A stretch of DNA of 49,970 nucleotides from Campylobacteraceae bacterium (GCA_027100635.1 JAMOOQ010000019.1:1-49970), one strand, 5' to 3'; shown: positions 24,249 through 33,592, counted from the stretch's first letter. The notes: a model not told the origin generated them from the letters alone. Translations and numbers: made by a program.

Positions 24249-25271
24249 ATGAAAAAGGTTATAGAATTTTTACTATTTTTGATTATTTCTATAAGTATCT
24301 CTGGTTGTGGAGATGAAAATAAGAGTTTATCCACTAGCAACTCTTATGATAATTATTCTCTTAATTTAGAAGTTAAAACGATGAGAAGTAGTTATGTGAA
24401 TTTTAGTGATATTGATAAGATCATTTTAGATGTTAATAGTTCTGATTTAGATTATGTGGTTGAACAAGAGTTTGTTTTAGATAATGATAAGTGGACAATT
24501 GATTTAATACAGCTACCAATGGATAAAGATTTGACTTTTAAAGCAAGAGCTTTTATTGGTGGAACACATTCTTATACAAGCAATAAAATTTTACAACTTG
24601 TAACTGGAGATAATAATATCACCATGGACTTACAAGAAGAGGCTACACTCACTAACAACATCGTACAAGTTCAAAGTATGGATACAACTATAACTACTAT
24701 TGATGATGTAAATTATACAACTGTAACATTTACTATATACAATGCTAATGAAGATGAATTAACATATATTATTAGTGATGATGATAATAATGGTACACTA
24801 TTTGATCCTGCTTCAGGAGCAATAACTGACTATGATAGTCGTAAATCTATTCTTGATATTAACTATACAAGACCTGAGGTGGCTGGAACATATAGAAATA
24901 GAATCAAAATAACAAGTCTAAATGGTGATATCTTTATATATGTATTTGATTTAATGGTTAATGATAATGATGAAGTTTTTGTAGTAATTAATCAACCTGC
25001 TGAAATAGATGGATTTATAGTAACGCAAGAGGATCAAAACTTAAGCGTAGAGGTAAATGCAACCGATCCAGATGGAGATGATGCATCATTAACATATAAT
25101 TGGACAATAGATAACAATGATGGCGGAACGGCATTAGATGGAGATTCTCATACTACTGATACGGCTATTATAACTGGATTTGATGATGGAGATAGAGCAG
25201 AATTAACCGTAGAGGTAACTGATGCAAATGGTTCAGTCTCAACTGCTGTATATAAAGTAAATGTAAATTAA
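24249..25271 (+). CDS. lipoprotein with Ig/PKD-like repeat domains
   Basis: 340 residues. A lipoprotein signal ends at SISGC (Cys about 22), so it is membrane-anchored outside the cytoplasm. Residues about 35-130 form a beta-rich domain, about 140-240 an Ig/cadherin-like unit, and about 245-340 a PKD-like unit (NATDPDGDDASLTYNWTIDN; LTVEVTDANGSVS) with Asp-rich loops that suggest calcium binding. Such proteins act in surface adhesion or as structural stalks. It diverges from the pilin genes and is followed 17 bp later by a second lipoprotein gene. The product is very acidic. Function is inferred from the fold only. Confidence 0.85.
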   Translation: MKKVIEFLLFLIISISISGCGDENKSLSTSNSYDNYSLNLEVKTMRSSYVNFSDIDKIILDVNSSDLDYVVEQEFVLDNDKWTIDLIQLPMDKDLTFKARAFIGGTHSYTSNKILQLVTGDNNITMDLQEEATLTNNIVQVQSMDTTITTIDDVNYTTVTFTIYNANEDELTYIISDDDNNGTLFDPASGAITDYDSRKSILDINYTRPEVAGTYRNRIKITSLNGDIFIYVFDLMVNDNDEVFVVINQPAEIDGFIVTQEDQNLSVEVNATDPDGDDASLTYNWTIDNNDGGTALDGDSHTTDTAIITGFDDGDRAELTVEVTDANGSVSTAVYKVNVN

Positions 25272-25288
25272 TAATAAAGAGGTATGAT

Positions 25289-26215
25289 TTGTTATTTAAA
25301 ATATTAATATTAATATTACCTATCTTTTTTATTAGTTGTGGTGGTGGAGGTGGTTCAACAGATGAACCATCTTCTAGTTCTACCAGTACCAGTCTTATTT
25401 CAGATAAGGTAGAAATGGTAGATAGCTATAATTATAGTTTTGATGATGTCAAAGGTTATGCTTTTAATTTAGGTTTTAAAGATAATTCTATACTATTTGA
25501 ATTAGATGAGATAGGGATAGATGATAATTTGTTTGTTCATAAATTTTTTGATAAAGATACGAGTGATTATAAAGTAGATTCAAAAATTAAAAAGCTTAGA
25601 ATTAATGTAGATGAAGAGATTAAATCAACTCAGTTAGATTATAGAATAACTGATGGTGGATCAATAATGGCTTCATATAATTCAAAAGATATTTTTAATA
25701 TATATCTTGTAGATAAAGAGAATTATATATCTAGTTCTTTATCTGAAATAGATGCTGAAAATATTAATCTATCAGGCGTAAGATATAGTGCAATTAAAGA
25801 GTATTTTGTTGATTTTTATAAGATAGATGGACTAGCATCTACAAATTCTTACGGTAATTTAAATGATTTTATATCATATCATAGAGATTCACCTTTCACA
25901 GGAGCTGATTATTCTGGTTTAATCTTTGATGGAGATAGTTTATTACTTGAATTAAGAGATAATAAGTATAGAGAAGCAGGTAGTTATGAGATTAAAAATA
26001 TTAAAAATCAAGATATAGTTTTTATATATCCTGATGATAAATTAAACTATGATGGAAAGGGATGTTATCTTTTTGATGATTCTTATGGTGTAGTATTAAA
26101 AGCAACATGTTATAACTCTGGAGATAAAGAGGAATTTTATATATATGATGAAAATATATATAATAGTGCAATAAAATATGTACAAAATTTAACAGATGTT
26201 AATATGACATTTTAG
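25289..26215 (+). CDS. lipoprotein of unknown function with Gly- and Ser-rich linker
   Basis: 308 residues from a TTG at 25289 with an AAAGAGG ribosome site 6 bp upstream; the ATG at 25284 is out of frame. The lipobox is FFISC (Cys about 17), followed by a GGGGGS run and a Ser/Thr linker to about residue 40. The remaining 260 residues are polar and rich in Asp, Tyr, Ser and Asn, probably beta-structured, with a cysteine pair late in the chain (GKGCYLFDD; KATCYNSG). I recognise no family. It is probably co-transcribed with the PKD-like lipoprotein upstream. Its last codons and stop lie in the first unit of a 59-bp tandem repeat. Confidence 0.8.
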   Translation: MLFKILILILPIFFISCGGGGGSTDEPSSSSTSTSLISDKVEMVDSYNYSFDDVKGYAFNLGFKDNSILFELDEIGIDDNLFVHKFFDKDTSDYKVDSKIKKLRINVDEEIKSTQLDYRITDGGSIMASYNSKDIFNIYLVDKENYISSSLSEIDAENINLSGVRYSAIKEYFVDFYKIDGLASTNSYGNLNDFISYHRDSPFTGADYSGLIFDGDSLLLELRDNKYREAGSYEIKNIKNQDIVFIYPDDKLNYDGKGCYLFDDSYGVVLKATCYNSGDKEEFYIYDENIYNSAIKYVQNLTDVNMTF

Positions 26216-26381
26216 ATATTTAGATTCCGTGTCGTAGCACGGAATGACAATCATCTGTTAATATGACATTCTAGATATTTAGATTTCGTGTCGTAGCACG
26301 GAATGACAATTATCTGTTAATATGACATTCTAGATATTTAGATTCCGTGTCCGTAGCACAGAATGACAATTATCTGTTACT
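26191..26381 (+). repeat. 59-bp tandem repeat overlapping the lipoprotein stop
   Basis: GTTAATATGACATT recurs at 26198, 26257 and 26316 (period 59), and CTGTTA again at 26374. Each unit holds AGATTCCGTG-TCGTAG-CACGGAATGAC, a palindrome of the TCAAG family with a changed loop. The first unit includes the last codons and stop of the lipoprotein gene. Confidence 0.85.
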
Positions 26382-26423
26382 CTCAATTTATAAAATAATT
26401 CTCAATTTAAGGAATAATTGTTT

Positions 26424-26449
26424 GTCATTCTGAACTTGATTCAGAATCT
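26424..26449 (+). repeat. TCAAG-loop palindrome (CTTGA orientation)
   Basis: GTCATTCTGAA-CTTGA-TTCAGAATCT, 4 bp from the stop of the minus-strand gene at 26454. It could act as that gene's 3' hairpin. Confidence 0.65.
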
Positions 26450-26453
26450 ATCC

Positions 26454-26675
26454 TTATATAGCATCAAGCGTTTCAATTAAAAGTTCTAATTCATCTTCAT
26501 AACTATTTGATTTTTTAGCAATTTTTAAATATGCTTTTAATAAATTTGATGGATTATTATCTCTGCCAAATATAATTCCAGACTCTTCTAAATCTCGTAT
26601 TATAAAATCAGCAAAATCTTCTTCTAAAGTCACTTCATATCTATTACCAGATACTGAAAGATTTAATTTTTTCAT
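26454..26675 (-). CDS. small conserved-looking protein, function unknown
   Basis: 73 residues, acidic, no signal peptide or membrane helix. It opens with a strand-rich MKKLNLSVSGNRYEVTLEEDF and continues with two or three helices (ADFIIRDLEE; NLLKAYLKIAKKS; YEDELELLIETLDAI). An AAGGA ribosome site lies 5 bp before the ATG, and the codon composition is like its neighbours, which supports a real gene. I recognise no family. Size and shape would fit an antidote-like or regulatory protein, but there is no partner gene beside it, so I do not assign one. Confidence 0.65.
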   Translation of the reverse strand: MKKLNLSVSGNRYEVTLEEDFADFIIRDLEESGIIFGRDNNPSNLLKAYLKIAKKSNSYEDELELLIETLDAI

Positions 26676-26793
26676 TTTTATTCCTTTTTTTTAATTCTAT
26701 TTTAAATTCCCACTCAAGCTGAGAATGACACTCTAGACTTTATCTTAATGGCGAGAGAATACAGTAATACCCCACCTCACCCCCCAAAAAAAC

Positions 26794-26904
26794 AATGAAT
26801 TAAGCTTTTTTTGTTGGGACGAGATGGCTTTTTTACTCTCTCCCCATTATACGGAGCTAAAAAGCACCACCGTCTCCAAAAGTACAATTAATCCTTATTT
26901 CATT
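26794..26904 (+). mobile_element. MITE-like hairpin element, copy B
   Basis: 111 bp bounded by imperfect inverted ends (AATGAATTAAG and, inverted, AATGAAATAAG). The interior is a long imperfect palindrome centred on CTCTCCCCATTATACGGAG. GAGAATACA stands on both sides (26755-26763 and 26913-26921), a possible target duplication. It has no coding capacity. The same element is at 49402-49504 inverted and, diverged, at 251-360. Confidence 0.65.
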
Positions 26905-26958
26905 GACACTGGGAGAATACACTCTTCTGTCTTACTTATAGAAAAATAACGACTATTT

Positions 26959-26984
26959 GTCATTCTGAACTTGATTCAAAATCT
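26959..26984 (+). repeat. TCAAG-loop palindrome (CTTGA orientation)
   Basis: GTCATTCTGAA-CTTGA-TTCAAAATCT, one base from the common form, 25 bp after the coiled-coil gene's stop on the minus strand. Confidence 0.6.
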
Positions 26985-27009
26985 CTATAAAACACTTAAC
27001 TATTTTTTC

Positions 27010-27228
27010 TTACTCTAAAAACTCTTCCACTTTTCTTATAAGTTGATCTATCTCTTTATCTCTATTTTCCAAATCATCTTTAAGCTTTTGTATAAGTTCT
27101 TTTTGTGATGTCTCTCCAAAAGAGGGGTTTTGTAATCGTTTTTTAAGTTGATTATTTTCAATCTTGAGAAGTTCATAATTTTTAATCAACTCTTCAATCT
27201 TATTTTGTAATCTTGTTAATACAGACAT
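27010..27228 (-). CDS. small coiled-coil protein
   Basis: 72 residues, almost wholly predicted coiled coil: LTRLQNKIEELIKNYELLKIE and, after a short break (NPSFGETS), ELIQKLKDDLENRDKEIDQL show heptad spacing of Leu and Ile. It is highly charged and cytoplasmic. An AAAGG ribosome site precedes the ATG by 10 bp. Size and heptads recall ZapB-like or other small division-associated coiled coils, but no specific motif supports that. It stands alone between repeat-rich DNA and the uvrB-like fragment. Confidence 0.7.
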   Translation of the reverse strand: MSVLTRLQNKIEELIKNYELLKIENNQLKKRLQNPSFGETSQKELIQKLKDDLENRDKEIDQLIRKVEEFLE

Positions 27229-27787
27229 ATTCTCAGACCTTTATTATTTAATTACTCATCGCATAGAAGATATTATTTTGTTATAATATCTAAATGAAGT
27301 TAAAAATGAAATTATTTAGGAGATTAAATCTCAAAGTTTATAGTAGATAGTCCATATTCTCCATCCAAAGATCAATTAAAAGGCAATTAAAGAACTTAGC
27401 CAATCAATTAATGATGAAAAATCAGTATCAGATACTTTTAGGTATATTAGATTCTAATATGTTTGTGAGCTATAAGTTTTGTATATTGCATCTCAGGAGA
27501 GGATGCAACGAGATGAAATGAGTCATTAAGTCATAGAATTAATAAATTAAATATAATAAATGAAAAATAGGGTAATAATATGGCAAACGAGAGAAAAACA
27601 GAAATTATTACAAAAATGATAATTTTATAAAAAGAAAAGGTAAAGGAAGATTTGATGGCTATTGATATATTTTGATAAAATATTAGATGGTAATTTTAGT
27701 TATTATTACCTATTAATTCCACCTCAAAAAGGATGGAACTAGAGGTGTCAAATTTAATTGACTTATACTTATATAAAAAGTTATTAT
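27229..27787. other. 559-bp gap with decayed coding DNA
   Basis: No intact gene. A uvrB-like remnant lies at 27331-27470. A short ATG frame at 27580-27630 begins ANERKTE, a sequence often seen at the start of restriction or DNA-modification proteins, but stops after 16 codons. Downstream, CACCTC...GAGGTG (about 27721-27748) is a weak inverted repeat beyond the nuoN stop. Confidence 0.6.
27331..27470 (+). pseudogene. decayed fragment resembling the UvrB N-terminus
   Basis: With two frameshifts allowed, three consecutive pieces align to the start of excinuclease UvrB: SPYSPSKDQLK (27349-27381), AIKELSQSINDEK (27383-27421) and YQILLGILDSNMF (27426-27464). The UvrB family has YxPxGDQPxAIxxL, a short helix, then YQTLLGVTGSGKTF in the same order and spacing. 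The Walker A residues are lost (GILDSNMF). About 140 bp remain. It is presumably the debris of a duplication or of a transferred copy. Confidence 0.45.
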
Positions 27788-29278
27788 TTAATAACCACTT
27801 GCACCAACCATATAAGTTATATATTCTAAAAGAGGTTGAACATAGAATACTGATGTAACCGTTGCAAATACTGCTAGACCAATAATAGTCATTAAGGGTT
27901 TAGAGATATTATAATAGATTGTACCATCATTATTTACAGGATCTTTTAAGAACATATAAACTATTAATTTAAGGTAGTAATATGCTGAGATTGCCGAGTT
28001 GAATCCCATCACCAATGCTAACCATACATAGCCAGCATCAACAGCAGAACTCATAATATAAATTTTACCCCAAAATACTGAAAATGGAGGAACACCTGCA
28101 AGAGAAAGCATAAATAGAGCCATTACAACAGCACCCATTGGCATAACTTTTACAAGACCAGCAAATTTTTCATAAGGGTGGTCAAATCTATTATGGAATA
28201 TTGAGTTTTTATGTCGGCTAATCCATAGCATACTAAATGCTCCAAGATTTGTAAACATAAATAAGATATAGTATAAGAATATACCACTATTACCTTTTGT
28301 TGTATCTAGTGCAATTGCTGCCATAATAAACCCAGCATGAGAGATAGAACTATAAGCTAACATTCTTTTTACGTCACTTTGGACTAATGCCATTATATTT
28401 GATAATGTCATAGTTAATACAGATAATACCAAAATAGCTATTCTAATCTCCTCTATCCCAATATCAATGTACATACCAAATATTCTCATTGCAACAATTG
28501 TAGCAGAAAGTTTTGGAATAATTGACATATATCCTGCTAGTGGAGCTGATGCACCTTCATAAGTATCTGGTCCCCATGTATGGAATGGGAATAAAGATAG
28601 TTTAAATCCAAATGCAACAAGGAGCACAAGAGCACCGCCAATAATAGTAATCATAAGACCTGTTTCATTCATTCTATTTTGTAGAACTTCTGCAATTTTA
28701 TATAGTTCCACAGAACCTGTTGTTGCATAAATTATAGCCGATCCCATTACAAAGAATCCAGCAGCTAAAGCACCCATAGTAAAATACTTAACTGCAGCCT
28801 CATAAGAACTTGGACGGTTATGCATTGCAATTAAAGTATATAAAGCCAATGATGCTGTTTCTAATCCAACAAAAATCAATATAAGATTATCACTTGATAC
28901 CATAAACTGGAAACCAGCTATCATAAATAAGAAAAGTGCAAAGTACTCAGGGTATGAATACTCATGAAATCTTTTTGATGTTAAAGCTAGTGGAATAAAT
29001 AGCATTGATGTAAACAAAATTAACGCTTGAGATAAAATTGAAATACCATCAATCAGCATTAGATCAAAGAAACCTCTTTGATTAACATCCAGTCCCATTA
29101 CTGCACCTAAATCTATAATCAATATTAAAAGTGTTAGCATAACATAAAGAGATTTATGCAATCCATCTTTAAACAGATCAATAATTAAGATAAGTAAAGC
29201 ACCACCAATAGCTATTAACATAGGTGTTAATGTTGATAAGTTTAACTCTGCCATACTTATATTGATAGGTTCTAACAT
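27788..29278 (-). CDS. nuoN: NADH-quinone oxidoreductase subunit N
   Basis: 496 residues with about fourteen membrane helices, one of the three antiporter-like proton-pumping subunits of complex I. The discontinuous-helix and charged-residue region is visible in [24 protein letters not shown] and in [16 protein letters not shown], both standard for NuoL/M/N. Last gene of the operon; its start overlaps the nuoM stop by one base (29278), so the two are coupled. A repeat-rich, gene-free stretch follows. Confidence 0.96.
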   Translation of the reverse strand: MLEPINISMAELNLSTLTPMLIAIGGALLILIIDLFKDGLHKSLYVMLTLLILIIDLGAVMGLDVNQRGFFDLMLIDGISILSQALILFTSMLFIPLALTSKRFHEYSYPEYFALFLFMIAGFQFMVSSDNLILIFVGLETASLALYTLIAMHNRPSSYEAAVKYFTMGALAAGFFVMGSAIIYATTGSVELYKIAEVLQNRMNETGLMITIIGGALVLLVAFGFKLSLFPFHTWGPDTYEGASAPLAGYMSIIPKLSATIVAMRIFGMYIDIGIEEIRIAILVLSVLTMTLSNIMALVQSDVKRMLAYSSISHAGFIMAAIALDTTKGNSGIFLYYILFMFTNLGAFSMLWISRHKNSIFHNRFDHPYEKFAGLVKVMPMGAVVMALFMLSLAGVPPFSVFWGKIYIMSSAVDAGYVWLALVMGFNSAISAYYYLKLIVYMFLKDPVNNDGTIYYNISKPLMTIIGLAVFATVTSVFYVQPLLEYITYMVGASGY

Positions 29279-30804
29279 TATTTTTCCTCCCTTATAAGTG
29301 TTGTGCTAATAATAATATCTTTAGCCTCTTGTGTTTTTGCTTTTTTATCCATAAAAGCTACTAAATGTTTTACACTATTATCAATTGGTTCAAGTATTGG
29401 TTTTGGATATACACCTAACCATACTACAATTGCAACTAATGGAAGTAAAGACATCATCTCTTTTTTATCTAAATCTTTAAGTTTATGATTTTCTTGATTT
29501 GTTACTGGACCAAAGAATGTTTGTTTATACAAAGATAACATATAAACAGCACCTAAAATAATAGTAGACCCAGCAATTAAAGTCATAATAGGAGATATTT
29601 TATAAAAACCTAAAAGAACTAAGAACTCTCCAACAAAACCAATCGTTAAAGGAAGACCAACAGAAGCCATAAGCATAATACCAAATATGGTTGCATATTT
29701 TGGCATAACAGACGCTAATCCACCAAATTCACTCATCATTTTTGTATGTCTTCTATCATAGATTACACCAACTAGCATAAATAATGCGCCAGATACAACA
29801 CCATGAGAAAGCATTAAAAAGATTGAACCTGAAATACCTTCTGCATTCATTGCAAATACACCAAGCATAATAATACCCATATGAGATACCGATGAATAAG
29901 CGATTACTTGCTTCATATCTTTTTGAGAGTATGCAATCATAGCAGTATAAACTATCATAATAAGAGATAAAATTGCAATTGGCGTAATCATCTCTACAGA
30001 AGCATCAGGTAATATTGGTAATGAAAATCTAATAAAACCATAAGTTCCCATTTTAAGAAGAACAGCTGCAAGGATTACAGAACCAATTGTTGGTGCTTGT
30101 CCATGAGCATAAGGTAACCATGTGTGAAATGGAAACATTGGAACTTTGATTGCAAAACCAAAGAAGAATGCTATAAATAACCACATTTGATATTTAAATG
30201 GTAGAACAAGAGCATACCAATCTGTAATAGCAAAACTCCAAACACCTGTAATATCATGATATAGATATGCTAAAAATAACATACCAACTAACATTATTAA
30301 TGAACCAAAAAATGTATACAAGAAAAACTTAACAGCTGCATATACTCTTCGTGGACCACCCCATGCACCAATGATATAAAGCATTGGCACAAGAGAAAGT
30401 TCCCAAAATAGATAGAATATAATAGCATCAAGAGCTAAAAATACACCTACCATAGTCATCTCTAAAAAAAGAAGAGAGATTATCATATTTTTAATATCTT
30501 TTTTGATACTTAATCCAATCATACCAAGAAGTACCATTAGAGTTGCCATTACAACAATAAATAAACTAATCCCATCAACTCCAAGATAATAACTAATACC
30601 AAAATCAGCAATTAAAGGTACCATCTCTATAAACTGCATACCACCATTACTACCATCAAAGATCATCCATAACCATAAAGCTAGTAAAAACTCAATAGTT
30701 GCAACACTTATACCATAAGCTCTTGCACTATCTTTATCAACTATAAATCCTAACAATCCTGCGAGTGCTGGGAAGAATATTAATATACTTAAAATATTAT
30801 CCAT
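29278..30804 (-). CDS. nuoM: NADH-quinone oxidoreductase subunit M
   Basis: 508 residues, about fourteen membrane helices, antiporter-like pumping subunit of complex I. Family marks include [16 protein letters not shown], the [21 protein letters not shown] segment and [16 protein letters not shown] with the pumping-channel lysines and histidines nearby. It follows nuoL after 10 bp and touches nuoN by one base. The C-terminal 35 residues are a charged cytoplasmic tail. Confidence 0.97.
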   Translation of the reverse strand: MDNILSILIFFPALAGLLGFIVDKDSARAYGISVATIEFLLALWLWMIFDGSNGGMQFIEMVPLIADFGISYYLGVDGISLFIVVMATLMVLLGMIGLSIKKDIKNMIISLLFLEMTMVGVFLALDAIIFYLFWELSLVPMLYIIGAWGGPRRVYAAVKFFLYTFFGSLIMLVGMLFLAYLYHDITGVWSFAITDWYALVLPFKYQMWLFIAFFFGFAIKVPMFPFHTWLPYAHGQAPTIGSVILAAVLLKMGTYGFIRFSLPILPDASVEMITPIAILSLIMIVYTAMIAYSQKDMKQVIAYSSVSHMGIIMLGVFAMNAEGISGSIFLMLSHGVVSGALFMLVGVIYDRRHTKMMSEFGGLASVMPKYATIFGIMLMASVGLPLTIGFVGEFLVLLGFYKISPIMTLIAGSTIILGAVYMLSLYKQTFFGPVTNQENHKLKDLDKKEMMSLLPLVAIVVWLGVYPKPILEPIDNSVKHLVAFMDKKAKTQEAKDIIISTTLIREEK

Positions 30805-30814
30805 CTATATACTC

Positions 30815-32710
30815 CTAACTCAACGACATTGATAAAGCAGTAATAACAATTAATAACATTGCTCCTACGCCCATCCAATTTAGATAGTCTGAAAGATTAC
30901 CTGTTTGCATCTTTCTACTCTTATCACCAGTGAAATAAATTATCTTAGCGATACCATCTACAGTAGCATCAACAACTTTCATATCAACTTTATTCCATAA
31001 TATATCAGAAATCTCTTTATATGGTTTTGCAATAAATTCCATATAAAATTTAGGGATATAATATTGGTTTTGTAATAACTTATAGATAAAGCTATTTTCC
31101 ATTTTTTCATCTCTTACAAGACCATTAGCATATTTTTTATATGCAAGAACAATACCTGAAACTGCAATTAAAGTTGTTACAATAATTAATATCCAAGCTA
31201 TATGATGTGTATGTTCACTCATCTCGTAAGCTGGTAAAATTGTTGTTGCAAACTCTTTAAATGGATTCATAAAGAAACCAAATATAATAGCTAAAATTGC
31301 TAATGGAGCCATTGCTACAAGTACAAAGTTTTGAACTTCATGAGGATGAGCATCTGTTTCCTTTTTATATCTTTCATCACCATCAAATGTAAGGAATACT
31401 TGTCTAAAGCTATAAAATGCTGTAAGACCTGCTGTTATCCATAGTACAAACCAAATAATATAAGTGTGTTCATTAAATGCAACTTCTAAGATTGTATCTT
31501 TTGAAAAGAATCCAGCTAGAGGGAAGATACCAGCAAGTGCCAATGATGCTAGACCCATATAAAGATAAGTACCTCTCATAGCTTTTTTAAGTCCACCCAT
31601 TTTAAAGATGTCAAGTTCATCGTGCATTGCGTGCATAACATTACCAGCACCTAAGAATAAAAGTGCTTTAAAGAACGCATGAGCTGCAAGGTGAAAAAGT
31701 GCTACCCAATAAGCACCGAGACCAGCTGCTGCAAACATATAACCTAATTGTGATAAAGTTGAGTAAGCAATAATTCTTTTTAAATCTCTATTAACTAAAG
31801 CCATTGATGCTGCAAAAATTGCAACAAATGTACCAAGATAAGCTATAAATAAACTTACATTTGGAATCTCAGCATATAAAGGATTAGCTCTAACTACTAA
31901 ATAAACCCCTGCTGTTACCATTGTTGCTGCGTGAATAAGAGCCGATACTGGTGTAGGACCTTCCATTGCATCAGCCAACCATGTATGAAGTGGAAACTGA
32001 GCAGATTTACCCATTGCTCCAATAAATAAAGCTATACCGATTGATACAAGAAGTGAATTTTCTAAAGATGGAATAGCTGCAAAAAATACGTCATAGTTTA
32101 ATGATCCAACATTCCAATAAATTAAAAAGATACCAATAAGCATTGCAAGGTCAGCGATACGATTTACAATAAATGCTTCATTTGCCGCCCATGATGGAGA
32201 GATAGAAGGATTAACATCTGTTGATACATCTGCTTTGTGATACCAAAAACCAATTAGTAACCATGAACAAACACCAACACCTTCCCAACCTATAAATAGA
32301 CCAGCAAAGTTATCACTCATAACAAGAATCATCATTGAAAATACAAATGCTGATAGATATGAGAAAAATCTATTAAAACCTTTATCGTGTTCCATATAAC
32401 CTATAGAATAAACATGAACAACTGTTGATACAGTTGTAACAACAACCATCATAACAGCTGTAATTGCATCTACTTGGAAACCAAAGTCAATAGTTAAATT
32501 ACCAGCAGCAATCCACTCCATCATATTTACACTGATAGTTCCATGATCCATTACATACATCAAAAGAGATGATGAGGCTACCCATGAGACAAATAGTAAA
32601 CCTGATGTTACAAAAGCTGTAATTAAATTCTTTGGAGTCATTGCAAACAGTGCTGCAAAAAGTGAACCAACTAATGGTGCAAAAAGTGCTATATATACTA
32701 AATTTTCCAT
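30815..32710 (-). CDS. nuoL: NADH-quinone oxidoreductase subunit L
   Basis: 631 residues. The most distal pumping subunit of complex I, with about fifteen helices and, near the C-terminus, a long amphipathic segment (about residues 545-600) that corresponds to the lateral helix braced along NuoM and NuoN. Marks include the SAQFPLHTWLADAMEGPTPVSALIHAATMV region and DLKRIIAYSTLSQLGYM. It begins 2 bp after the nuoK stop. Confidence 0.97.
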   Translation of the reverse strand: MENLVYIALFAPLVGSLFAALFAMTPKNLITAFVTSGLLFVSWVASSSLLMYVMDHGTISVNMMEWIAAGNLTIDFGFQVDAITAVMMVVVTTVSTVVHVYSIGYMEHDKGFNRFFSYLSAFVFSMMILVMSDNFAGLFIGWEGVGVCSWLLIGFWYHKADVSTDVNPSISPSWAANEAFIVNRIADLAMLIGIFLIYWNVGSLNYDVFFAAIPSLENSLLVSIGIALFIGAMGKSAQFPLHTWLADAMEGPTPVSALIHAATMVTAGVYLVVRANPLYAEIPNVSLFIAYLGTFVAIFAASMALVNRDLKRIIAYSTLSQLGYMFAAAGLGAYWVALFHLAAHAFFKALLFLGAGNVMHAMHDELDIFKMGGLKKAMRGTYLYMGLASLALAGIFPLAGFFSKDTILEVAFNEHTYIIWFVLWITAGLTAFYSFRQVFLTFDGDERYKKETDAHPHEVQNFVLVAMAPLAILAIIFGFFMNPFKEFATTILPAYEMSEHTHHIAWILIIVTTLIAVSGIVLAYKKYANGLVRDEKMENSFIYKLLQNQYYIPKFYMEFIAKPYKEISDILWNKVDMKVVDATVDGIAKIIYFTGDKSRKMQTGNLSDYLNWMGVGAMLLIVITALSMSLS

Positions 32711-32712
32711 TA

Positions 32713-33015
32713 CTACCCTTTCATTACTGTAAGATTATCAAGATCAAGAGAACCATTTTTCTTATATAGTACTATTAAAAGACCAAGACCAACTGCTACT
32801 TCACTTGCTGCAACAGCTATTACAAAGAATGCAAACATCTGTCCAGACAAATCTCCATAATAATGAGAAGCTGCGGCAAAAGCGATATTAGCTGCATTTA
32901 ACATAATCTCTGTTGCAAAAAATAGCATCAAAAGATTTTTTCTTCGTAGTACACCAATAAGACCTATTGAAAACAATAGACCAGATAGTATCATATAATG
33001 ACTCAATCCAATCAT
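32713..33015 (-). CDS. nuoK: NADH-quinone oxidoreductase subunit K
   Basis: 100 residues, three membrane helices. It carries the conserved intramembrane glutamates of the central proton axis, visible in LFFATEIMLNAANIAF and in VAASEVAVGLGLL. Its start overlaps the nuoJ stop by 4 bp, a translational-coupling arrangement common for this pair. Confidence 0.97.
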   Translation of the reverse strand: MIGLSHYMILSGLLFSIGLIGVLRRKNLLMLFFATEIMLNAANIAFAAASHYYGDLSGQMFAFFVIAVAASEVAVGLGLLIVLYKKNGSLDLDNLTVMKG

Positions 33016-33578
33016 TTTATATCCTTTCTACTAAAAGTATCATCTTCTTCATGATTTTCATCTTTTGTAGTTAGACTATCATCCATCTTTTTACCTGCTA
33101 AGATAATACCAGAGATCATTGCAACAAGTAACATAACTGCTGCTACCTCAAATGGTACAAGATATTTTGTAAATAAAACTAAACCAACTGCTTGAGGATT
33201 TGTTGCCCCTGCCATTATTGGATAAGATGCTATTATATTTTCGCCCATAATTGGAGCAGAGAACATAATCACAAGAGTTAATGCAATCATACCACTTAAA
33301 AAGAAAACAAGATAAGATGATGTATTTTTTTCTTTAATATCTTTTGTTGCATCAAAAAACATCATACCAAATGAATATAGTGCCATAACTGCACCAACAT
33401 AAACCACTAACTGTACAACACCTAAGAAATCAGCTCCTAACAAAAAGAAAAATCCTGAGATTAGAACCATTCCAGCAGCTAGTGAAGTCATAGCATATAA
33501 TACATTATTACTAAGCACTGTTACTAAGAAAAGTCCTATTGTTAAAACTGAAAATAGATAAAAGGCAATTTGTTCCAT
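33012..33578 (-). CDS. nuoJ: NADH-quinone oxidoreductase subunit J
   Basis: 188 residues, five membrane helices and a charged cytoplasmic tail (residues about 165-188, rich in Asp, Glu and Lys). The GADFLGVVQLVVYVGAVMALYSFGMMF segment is the NuoJ hallmark around its pi-bulge helix. It follows nuoI after 14 bp and overlaps nuoK. Confidence 0.95.
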   Translation of the reverse strand: MEQIAFYLFSVLTIGLFLVTVLSNNVLYAMTSLAAGMVLISGFFFLLGADFLGVVQLVVYVGAVMALYSFGMMFFDATKDIKEKNTSSYLVFFLSGMIALTLVIMFSAPIMGENIIASYPIMAGATNPQAVGLVLFTKYLVPFEVAAVMLLVAMISGIILAGKKMDDSLTTKDENHEEDDTFSRKDIK

Positions 33579-33592
33579 AATTTATTCTCCTT

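Larger units (their letters stand above)
26676..27009. other. gene-free stretch with palindromes and a MITE-like element
   Basis: 334 bp between two small minus-strand genes. It contains an ATTCCCAC-TCAAG-CTGAGAATGAC palindrome (26707-26730), the MITE-like copy at 26794-26904 and a GTCATTCTGAA palindrome at 26959-26984. No open frame is convincing. Confidence 0.7.

Noticed and set aside
27411-27521. 36-codon plus-strand open frame
   Set aside because: It starts within the uvrB-like debris, and its first half is explained by that remnant; nothing supports translation.
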